Shown piece by piece: positions 7,514 through 13,702 of a DNA stretch of 13,702 nt (its first letter is position 1; each line of letters starts with the position of its first letter). Source of the stretch: Lachnospira sp. UBA5912 (GTDB lineage Bacteria > Bacillota > Clostridia > Lachnospirales > Lachnospiraceae); contig DJDY01000028.1 in the NCBI GenBank assembly GCA_002435585.1, forward strand, positions 1 through 13,702, in the 5' to 3' direction. A program made the translations under genes and the position numbers. The notes beneath the pieces are model-generated. The model worked only from the letters and a program-made list of their open reading frames with translations. It did not search any database and was not told the DNA's origin.

Positions 7514-7657
7514 ACTAATCCTCATTTCTGCGCACGTTTTTTGCGCATATCGAGTTTGTGTCAAGTGTGCGCAGACACAAATCTCGCGTATGAGAAATCA
7601 GATATCAATCTGATTTCCCATACTAATCTCCATTATTAAATCTAAACCTGGTGTAAC
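7514..7657 (-). promoter_or_regulatory. Structured 5' leader of prfC (three hairpins, candidate cis-regulatory RNA)
   Basis: From the predicted transcript start near 7657 to the prfC ATG there are about 144 nt with strong base-pairing potential on the minus strand. Hairpin 1 (7623-7588) has 16 paired positions including one G-U, with a TGAT loop. Hairpin 2 (7586-7551) has 12 pairs with one bulged A and an 11-nt loop starting TGCGCAC. Hairpin 3 (7547-7529) pairs TGCGCA with a second TGCGCA over a 7-nt loop and ends 5 nt before the GAGG ribosome site. The hairpin 2 loop can also pair with GTGCGCA at 7535-7529, giving a pseudoknot or an alternative fold. A small hairpin (TGGT / ACCA) lies near 7660-7650. 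It matches no riboswitch class I recognise. A dispersed palindromic repeat is the main alternative. Confidence 0.5.
7598..7621 (-). CDS. Possible 7-codon leader peptide (MGNQIDI, UGA stop) upstream of prfC
   Basis: ATG at 7621 is preceded by GGAG with a 6-nt spacer, as good a ribosome site as that of prfC itself. The frame reads seven residues and stops at TGA (7600-7598). The start codon lies in the 5' arm and the stop codon in the 3' arm of hairpin 1, so translation would disrupt the hairpin. A short frame ending at a UGA stop before the gene for a termination factor suggests feedback control, but this is inference. Such a short frame could also occur by chance. Confidence 0.3.
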   Translation of the reverse strand: MGNQIDI

Positions 7658-7663
7658 CAATTT

Positions 7664-7692
7664 AGTATATAGTAAAAAAAAGATAAATTCAA
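7664..7692 (-). promoter_or_regulatory. Promoter of prfC, overlapping the addA terminator
   Basis: On the minus strand, TTGAAT (7692-7687), a 17-bp spacer and TATACT (7669-7664) form a good vegetative promoter. Its -35 box lies in the loop and arm of the addA terminator hairpin and its spacer contains the terminator T-run. Transcription would start near 7657. The diverged duplicate at 7731-7765 keeps the TTGAAT but has TATTTC at the -10 position, so it should be weaker. Confidence 0.6.
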
Positions 7693-7765
7693 CAGTTTAT
7701 CTTACCCCTCATGTTCATTAGCCATTGAAATATAGTAAAATATGGATAAATTCAACAGTTTATCT
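7668..7765. repeat. Direct duplication of 35 bp spanning the addA stop codon and terminator
   Basis: Copies at 7668-7702 and 7731-7765 match at 32 of 35 bases, and their starts are 63 bp apart. The only differences are in an 8-bp block (AAAAAAAA against AAAATATG). The upstream copy contains the last addA codons and its TGA; the downstream copy contains the terminator and the prfC -35 box. Because 63 is divisible by three and no stop intervenes, reading through the addA TGA would give 20 more residues and end in GKINC, close to the real end GKQINC. Confidence 0.85.
7674..7703 (-). terminator. Rho-independent terminator after addA
   Basis: On the minus strand AAGATAAA and TTTATCTT form an 8-bp stem around an 8-nt loop (CTGTTGAA), followed directly by a run of T. 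The stem is AT-rich, so it may be leaky. It lies about 50 bp after the addA stop codon and before the prfC -10 box. Confidence 0.55.
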
Positions 7766-10700
7766 GCTTACCAAGTGCAAATGAATATATTATCTTCTCC
7801 TTAACCTCAAGTCCTGTTAGCTGTGAAAGTGCCTTTGCATAGTAATCAAGCTGAACACTATACCTTTTTATAAGCTCAGCTTCGCCTGCCTTGTTTTTTC
7901 TTACATGGTCTGTTTTATAATCCACTATAACTATCTTATTATCCTCTATAATATAAAGGTCTATCACTCCCTGGATCAACTGTCTGTCATATTCAAACAC
8001 AAAAGGCTGCTCACGTCTTGCATCACCTCTCATAACAGCCTCTTTAACTCTATGTCCTATAGGAGAGCTTACATATGTGTATATATCAGCTTCCTTTATA
8101 TTCCTGGCCTGTAATTCACTCATTTTCTCTGCATCAACCATACGTTTAATATCAGCTTTGACATCTGACAGGCTTTCAATCTTACTGTAATCAAGGCATT
8201 CCATAACCCTGTGATATGCCGTTCCTCGTTCATTAGCACGAAGCACTTCTTCTTCGTTGGATATAAACTTTGGTATTGTCGGTATGAAATCTTCTGATTT
8301 GTCACATTTTGCATCTGCATATATACTCTTCATGTCCTCTGGCATAAATGCATCTTTATCATAATCCGCATCTGCCTGCATCTGCTTTAACTCACTTACC
8401 GTAACCTTTACTTTTCTGTCTGCATCCGGGTCTTTTATATATGGAGGAAGTTTGACAGCTTCATCTGTAATATTACATCCTGTACCTGACATAACTTTAT
8501 CATTTGTTTCACCTGTTATGTTATCATCATTGTATTCTTTTATATCACTATCACTGATATTATTTAACTCTTCTGATGATATTATCTTTACATCAAACAC
8601 ACCTTTATTATCATCTGTTCCCATAAGTGCTACTGGCACAACCATGTCGGAACACTTATCTATATTCTCACATTCTGCATACGAAAACATTCCACTCATT
8701 GTAAGTTCACCTGACTGCTGCTGCCATGTCGCTATTTTTTTATCTTTACCTGACAGGCTTCCCATCATAATAAGTTTTTCCCTTGCTCTTGTCATGGCAA
8801 CATACAGCACACGTTCCTCTTCTGCAATAGAATCCCTTAATATTTTTCTTGCAATAGCTCCTTTGATAATGGTTGATGTCTTAGTATGCTTATCAAGATT
8901 AACATAATCTGTTCCTATTCCAAGTTCCTGGTCTATAACCAGCCTGTTTCTTGCATCTGTCTTGTTAATCTGCTTGTTAAGCCCGGCAACAAATACGACA
9001 GGGAATTCAAGTCCCTTACTCTTATGTATGCTCATAACCCTGACAGCATCTTTACTTCCGCCCATCCCCGATGAGTCTGTAAGTTCTATATCATACTTCT
9101 GCAGTCTTTCTATGTATCTGAGGAAATTAAACAGACCGCTGTAGCTTGTCCCCTCGAACGAAGAAGCCTTATCAAGCAACACATCTATGTTTGCCTGCCT
9201 TTTCTTTCCGGCAGGCATTGTACCTGTATAATCATAATATCCCGTATTATATACTATATCCCATAGTAAATCGTATATAGTCATTAATCTTGACTTGTTA
9301 CGCCATGCTGACAGCTTTTCAAGAAATACCTGACATTTATATGCGAGTTTTTCCAAACCTTTGGCATCGTTATCGCTGATTTCTTTTTTATCATTATCAT
9401 CACCATCTATGATTTTGCTGTCCTTAATAGCATTATCCTTAGTGCCACTTGTATCTTCACTTAAAGCCGCTTTACCACCTTCATCACATACATCCTGCAC
9501 AAGCTTTTGCATCTGCTTTATAAAAAGCTTATCAGTTTCATGCTGTTTTCCATATATACGCAACATTGCAAGTTCATCTTCTGTGAATCCTCCAAAATAT
9601 GATAAAAGTACTGCTGCCATAGGGATATCCTGTAATGGATTATCTATGCATGTCAGAAGACTTATAAGTATCTTTATCTCCCTTAATTTAAAATACTGCT
9701 GTGCTGTTTCTGCCATAGCTGGAATATCGTTATCAAGAAGCACATTAACCATCGTATCAGCCCAGCCAGTAAGTGTTCTTGTAAGAATGGCTATGTCGCT
9801 GTAACATATTCTCCTATAATCAGATATATCGGCATCATATACATAATATGCTTTCTTATCTGACATAAGATCATGTATGCGCCGTACAGCATACATGGCT
9901 TCTGCCTCAACATTACTGTTTTCATCATCATTAGAAGTATCTATAAGAACAACCTCTGTTCCTTTCTCAGTCTCCCATCCAAAATTCCTTTTATCAGAAT
10001 TTTCAGGATAATCAAAGCCACAATTTAGCTGCTGGTTAACATCATACTCTATTCCACAGTAATTACGGTTCATAACCCTGTAGAACACATCATTAGTTGT
10101 ATCAAGAACATTTTTTCTGCTTCTAAAGTTCTTCTGTAACTCTATCTTGCAGGAATCACTTATACTTCTGTTCTCTGTAACATCCCAATCCATAGATGCA
10201 CCGCCTATACTGCAAGATTGAATATCTGTGTTATCATTTTTCTCATTCGGATTATCGTCTTTTCTATTCAGGCTGTCATCTTTCTTATCCAGACTGTCAT
10301 TTTTCCCGTTCACGCCATTATCTTTCTTGCTGCTAAAAGATGAATATGTGTAATATTTATTCATAAAAAGCTCAGGGCATGCGAGTCGAAACTTATATAT
10401 ACTCTGCTTTACATCACCAACCATATACATGTTATCAGGCACATCATCTCTTCTTGCCTTTGATACCGCTGTAAGTATTTCCTCCTGAAGCTGGTTTGAA
10501 TCCTGGTATTCATCTATAAGTATCTCATCAAAATACTCTGCAAGCTCATCTGCTACATTAGTGTATTCTTTATTTTCTCCATTTTTATTCACTAAGATAT
10601 CAAGTGCATAATGCTCTATGTCACTGAATTCTACTATGCCTCTGTCCTTTTTTTCTGCCTGCATTCTATCCTGGAAATCTTTTGACAGGCGTACCATCAT

Positions 10701-11696
10701 CTCTATAGCCGGTGCATTAGCATGTACATCTTTCATAAGACTTTCAATATCAGCTGTAAATACACTCTTCATAAGACCTGCTATATATTTTTTATATTTA
10801 TCACGCTGTCCCTTGACATATTCCTTAAGATCATCCCTTGCATCAGGCATCTTCTTAGTACTGAGTCTTTCAAACTCAATCTTACGTATCCTTTCAGATA
10901 ACTCATCAAAATCATCTGCCTCTGTAATCCGGCATATATTCATATAATCTGAGTTAATTGCACCAAGATAAGAAACAGGTCCGTCCGGTCTGTTACATAT
11001 ATTTATCATATACTCATATTTTTTCTTATAATCATTCGCTGAATACAATATACTCTCATATAGGTTAGCAAGTACCTTATTATTGCTGTTATCTTGTCCC
11101 GTATATGTATCAACCACCTGCCTGTACCATTCATCTGGCCATGGATTACTTCTTGCAAGCACATATATTTTCTTAATAATCTCCTCTATGTTAGCATCAC
11201 TTCTTCCTGTGCCATATGCATCTATAAGAGCTAAGAACTGTTCATCTCCCTCTTTATAATAATCCTCAAGCATCTCCTGCATAACATCATTTTCAAGAAG
11301 TGTTATCTCTCCTTTATCTGCCACTCTGAAACCCGGGTCAAGATTAATCTCTGAGAAATGATTCTTTAATATCCACAGACAGAAACTGTCTATAGTTGTT
11401 ATATGTGCATTATTAATAAGCGCAATCTGTTTCACAAGATTAGTGTTATCAGAATCCTCATCAAGCATGTCATCAAGTCTGTTTCTTATTCTTGCCTTCA
11501 TCTCTGCTGCCGCAGCCTTCGTAAATGTTACAACAACAAGCCTGTCTATATCTGTTTTATCACTATCTGTTATCTTTTTTACTATTCTTTCTACAAGAAC
11601 TGCTGTTTTTCCCGAACCGGCAGCTGCTGATACAAGAATATTCCTGCCAGTTGTATTCATAGCATCTGACTGTTCTGTTGTCCATGATTTTGCCAT
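7752..11696 (-). CDS. addA: ATP-dependent helicase/nuclease subunit A (AddA)
   Basis: AddA is the 3'-5' UvrD-like helicase and nuclease subunit of AddAB, which processes double-strand breaks for RecA-mediated repair. Visible motifs are Q9, Walker A AAAGSGKT (24-31), DEYQDSN (395-401), GDVKQSIYKFR, QKNFRSR, SIHKSKGLEFP (889-899) and motif VI around LYVAMTRARE (up to about 973). The C-terminal RecB-like nuclease has H1162 in GTAYHRVME, D1246 in GVIDLY, and D1259-Y-K1261-T-D1263. The start is supported by GAGGAG six nt upstream. At 1314 residues it is longer than the usual roughly 1200-1250. The extra length comes from hydrophilic D/N/K-rich insertions at about 457-515, 738-779 and 1024-1084, the first with a 7-residue repeat. 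It follows addB by 41 nt, so the two are very likely one operon. Confidence 0.97.
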   Translation of the reverse strand: MAKSWTTEQSDAMNTTGRNILVSAAAGSGKTAVLVERIVKKITDSDKTDIDRLVVVTFTKAAAAEMKARIRNRLDDMLDEDSDNTNLVKQIALINNAHITTIDSFCLWILKNHFSEINLDPGFRVADKGEITLLENDVMQEMLEDYYKEGDEQFLALIDAYGTGRSDANIEEIIKKIYVLARSNPWPDEWYRQVVDTYTGQDNSNNKVLANLYESILYSANDYKKKYEYMINICNRPDGPVSYLGAINSDYMNICRITEADDFDELSERIRKIEFERLSTKKMPDARDDLKEYVKGQRDKYKKYIAGLMKSVFTADIESLMKDVHANAPAIEMMVRLSKDFQDRMQAEKKDRGIVEFSDIEHYALDILVNKNGENKEYTNVADELAEYFDEILIDEYQDSNQLQEEILTAVSKARRDDVPDNMYMVGDVKQSIYKFRLACPELFMNKYYTYSSFSSKKDNGVNGKNDSLDKKDDSLNRKDDNPNEKNDNTDIQSCSIGGASMDWDVTENRSISDSCKIELQKNFRSRKNVLDTTNDVFYRVMNRNYCGIEYDVNQQLNCGFDYPENSDKRNFGWETEKGTEVVLIDTSNDDENSNVEAEAMYAVRRIHDLMSDKKAYYVYDADISDYRRICYSDIAILTRTLTGWADTMVNVLLDNDIPAMAETAQQYFKLREIKILISLLTCIDNPLQDIPMAAVLLSYFGGFTEDELAMLRIYGKQHETDKLFIKQMQKLVQDVCDEGGKAALSEDTSGTKDNAIKDSKIIDGDDNDKKEISDNDAKGLEKLAYKCQVFLEKLSAWRNKSRLMTIYDLLWDIVYNTGYYDYTGTMPAGKKRQANIDVLLDKASSFEGTSYSGLFNFLRYIERLQKYDIELTDSSGMGGSKDAVRVMSIHKSKGLEFPVVFVAGLNKQINKTDARNRLVIDQELGIGTDYVNLDKHTKTSTIIKGAIARKILRDSIAEEERVLYVAMTRAREKLIMMGSLSGKDKKIATWQQQSGELTMSGMFSYAECENIDKCSDMVVPVALMGTDDNKGVFDVKIISSEELNNISDSDIKEYNDDNITGETNDKVMSGTGCNITDEAVKLPPYIKDPDADRKVKVTVSELKQMQADADYDKDAFMPEDMKSIYADAKCDKSEDFIPTIPKFISNEEEVLRANERGTAYHRVMECLDYSKIESLSDVKADIKRMVDAEKMSELQARNIKEADIYTYVSSPIGHRVKEAVMRGDARREQPFVFEYDRQLIQGVIDLYIIEDNKIVIVDYKTDHVRKNKAGEAELIKRYSVQLDYYAKALSQLTGLEVKEKIIYSFALGKQINC
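10224..10328. repeat. Degenerate 21-bp repeat, five copies, inside addA
   Basis: Five consecutive 7-codon units encode KKDNGVN, GKNDSLD, KKDDSLN, RKDDNPN and EKNDNTD (AddA residues 457-491). They lie between the helicase motif with QSIYKFR and the one with QKNFRSR. The units share a K-(D/N)-D core. The region looks like a flexible, highly charged loop that grew by repeat expansion. Confidence 0.8.
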
Positions 11697-11737
11697 ATCC
11701 TGCTCCTCTTTTTTCTGATATTTTATCCAGGTAACTT

Positions 11738-13702
11738 CTACTCTGTTTTATCTGATACTTTATCCTTTGTTTCATCCTGCACATCACTGGACTTTTCAGT
11801 GTCCTTAATCTGCTCCCATATATCCTCAGCGCTGAGATTGCCAAGTCTTCTGAACTTGACACCTGGCATATCCTCACTGAAGCCACATACACTATTATAT
11901 GGACAATATGTACAGCTATTCTCACTGCCTCTTTCATAAGGATTAATATGTATACTTCCATCCAGTATTTTAGTAGCCTTATCGACATTATCCCTGTCAA
12001 CATACTTTCCAAGTGCTAATAATTCCTCTGTTGTAAGCACCTTACTTTTGGATGTATCTATATTTCCGTTCCTGCCAACTGTCACCGGAATGTTAAGAGA
12101 TGTTCCTTCTGTTGAATCAAGCTTGCTTATAATGTTCTTATTAGAATTAACAACTCCCTTCATTCTTAACTCTTTTCTTACAAGTTCTTCTATCTTTTCA
12201 TCATCATCCTGTTTCGTCTCTACTATAGGATTATCGATATTATAATATAACAGTCCTGCTGGAATTATATTCTTGCCCTTATGCCTTTTCTTCTCATAGT
12301 CGATAGCTTCTCTCATATAAGTAAAAAGCTGTATCTTAAGTCCATAATAGGTCTTTAAAAGGTCAAAATCAGAATGTCCTGTCTTATAATCCACGACCTT
12401 TACATATACATTTTCGGCATCCTCGCATATATCTATTCTGTCTATCTTGCCTTTCATAAAGAAACTAACATCATGTGGCAGGTCTTCAATCTTAGTAATG
12501 AAGTCTTTCTCAAAAGTATCAGGAATAAACAATCCGTCTGCAAGCTGTTTTCCAATAGCCCATAATGTCCTGTCTGCGAGTTCTTCCATGCGCTTTATCA
12601 TAAATTCGTTGCGGCTTGTACTTTTTAATATCGTGTTTCCATAACTATCTGCAATAGCATGTATGCTTTCTGACACCATACTTCTTCTGTCTTCATCAGA
12701 TAACAGTACAAAAGATTTCTTATTTCTCTTTATATTCTTTGAAACATCCTCTATAACTGCATGTAATATAGTTCCAAAGTCATTCACTGCAAATGTGTAT
12801 TCCTCGCGTTCTGTAAGTCCAAGCCCGTATCTGCAGAAATATGCATACTGACATGTTGCATATTGCTCAAACGATGTAACACTTCCTGTAAAATCTTTTC
12901 CATACAGATCTAAAGCTATTTTATCAGCAAGCAGCTTTGCAAGGTTCTCATCATTCCACTCAAGCTCTGCCTTAGGAATCCTTATATATGAATGCTCCAT
13001 TATGGTATCATCATGGGAAAGCACTTTCATCATAGGAAACATCTTCTTTACCATCCTTATTATATACGATGGAAGTATTGCCTTCATATCCATGCTGTTA
13101 TACGCATAAGTAATGTATAACTTCTGTGATGTCTTCGTCATAATAAGATACAGATAAAAACGCTGAACGAAAGCCTTCTCCCTTACAGACATTGATAATG
13201 ATACATCAAGCTCTTTTAGTTTTTCCCTGTCTGTTTCTGACAATACACTTCTGCTGTCGCTTTTCTTTGGAACATACCCGTCATTAACCCCCACAAAAAA
13301 CATAGCCTTTATATTATCAAGTCGTGTTCTTTCAATATCACCTATTAAAACACAGTCCTTAGTTGGTGGTATAAGACCTATCTTTATCTCATCAAAACCC
13401 GATGCCATAATGCGGTTATATTCTTTTACAGATACCTTTTCATGGCCAAGAAGCTGTACTATCTTATCAAACAGCTCCATAATCTTTCCATATATCTGTC
13501 TGTACTCATCTGTCTGGTTAGCAGCGAGATTCAGCATATGTTCCTCGCAGTTAAGCCTTACAAGAAACTCATATACAGCAGTTGTCATAAGTACTACATC
13601 ACCAGCCGCAGCCTTTAACTTATCATCAAGCTCTGACAAAGGCTCAATCACTCTTACTCTTAATCCATTAAGCATATCCAGGTCTGTTTTTATCACATTA
13701 CT
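11738..13702 (-). CDS. addB: ATP-dependent helicase/nuclease subunit B (AddB), partial (N-terminal part off window)
   Basis: The frame is open from the window edge to TAG at 11738, giving 654 residues. The in-frame GTG at 13696 is not the true start, since the frame continues past it. AddB is the partner of AddA: it carries the second nuclease and an iron-sulfur cluster, and in characterised AddAB enzymes it recognises the Chi-like sequence. Numbering from the window edge, GVNDGYVP marks the helicase-like part. C284 (FEQYATCQYAYF) together with C597, C600 and C606 (CTYCPYNSVC) form the four-cysteine cluster in the usual C ... CxxCx5C spacing. D438-Y-K440 (VVDYKTG) is the nuclease motif, preceded by GKIDRID. 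Compared with Bacillus AddB, about 500 N-terminal residues should lie outside the window. The protein ends in a charged Lys/Asp/Glu tail. Confidence 0.96.
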   Translation of the reverse strand, partial: SNVIKTDLDMLNGLRVRVIEPLSELDDKLKAAAGDVVLMTTAVYEFLVRLNCEEHMLNLAANQTDEYRQIYGKIMELFDKIVQLLGHEKVSVKEYNRIMASGFDEIKIGLIPPTKDCVLIGDIERTRLDNIKAMFFVGVNDGYVPKKSDSRSVLSETDREKLKELDVSLSMSVREKAFVQRFYLYLIMTKTSQKLYITYAYNSMDMKAILPSYIIRMVKKMFPMMKVLSHDDTIMEHSYIRIPKAELEWNDENLAKLLADKIALDLYGKDFTGSVTSFEQYATCQYAYFCRYGLGLTEREEYTFAVNDFGTILHAVIEDVSKNIKRNKKSFVLLSDEDRRSMVSESIHAIADSYGNTILKSTSRNEFMIKRMEELADRTLWAIGKQLADGLFIPDTFEKDFITKIEDLPHDVSFFMKGKIDRIDICEDAENVYVKVVDYKTGHSDFDLLKTYYGLKIQLFTYMREAIDYEKKRHKGKNIIPAGLLYYNIDNPIVETKQDDDEKIEELVRKELRMKGVVNSNKNIISKLDSTEGTSLNIPVTVGRNGNIDTSKSKVLTTEELLALGKYVDRDNVDKATKILDGSIHINPYERGSENSCTYCPYNSVCGFSEDMPGVKFRRLGNLSAEDIWEQIKDTEKSSDVQDETKDKVSDKTE

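Noticed and set aside
7514..7564. A longer RF3 start at the TTG at 7564, adding 17 residues
   Set aside because: The extra residues run through the hairpin region, have no ribosome site and are not typical of RF3; the ATG at 7513 has GAGG at a 6-nt distance.
8120..8320. Open frame of 66 codons on the minus strand inside addA
   Set aside because: It lies wholly within the AddA nuclease region in another frame, with no sign of independent coding.
11563..12012. Open frame of 149 codons on the minus strand across the addB-addA junction
   Set aside because: It overlaps well-supported addB and addA in another frame and resembles no known protein.

Overview
The window looks like a piece of a low-GC (AT-rich) clostridial chromosome, most likely Lachnospiraceae. 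The reasons are the addB-addA gene order, a Firmicutes-type release factor 3, a Rad3-like helicase with a Cas4-type front domain, and secreted proteins built from cadherin-like, cohesin-like and dockerin modules. The genus is not certain. Every gene I can support lies on the minus strand, so transcription runs from high to low coordinates.

Region by region, in transcription order. (1) 13702-11738: C-terminal part of addB, cut by the window edge, then addA (11696-7752). Together they encode the two subunits of the AddAB recombination helicase-nuclease. (2) 7751-7514: an unusual intergenic region. It holds a 35-bp duplication at the addA 3' end, an AT-rich terminator whose T-run is also the spacer of a good promoter, and a roughly 140-nt leader before prfC with three hairpins and a possible 7-codon upstream reading frame ending in UGA. 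(3) 7513-5921: prfC, peptide chain release factor 3. (4) 5798-5770: a clear promoter (TTGACA, 17 bp, TATAGA) for a secreted SH3 / glucosaminidase-like / cadherin-like / dockerin protein (5733-3637). (5) 3478-1736: a membrane-anchored surface protein with a cohesin-like domain, a cadherin-like domain, a duplicated membrane-proximal module and a very acidic cytoplasmic tail. (6) 1711-932: a protein with a possible PD-(D/E)XK nuclease core of the E-x-Q type plus a C-terminal winged helix. It overlaps by 17 nt a Cas4-like / Rad3-like DNA helicase (948-1), which is cut at the window start.

Functionally there are two DNA-processing modules: AddAB for double-strand-break repair, and the putative nuclease with the Rad3-like helicase. 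Between them lie a translation-termination gene and a cell-envelope pair. The envelope pair is suggestive because a dockerin-bearing putative peptidoglycan hydrolase is followed by a membrane protein with a cohesin-like fold; binding between them is only an inference. The most unusual non-coding signal is the structured prfC leader. I saw no RNA genes, insertion sequences, phage genes or CRISPR array.
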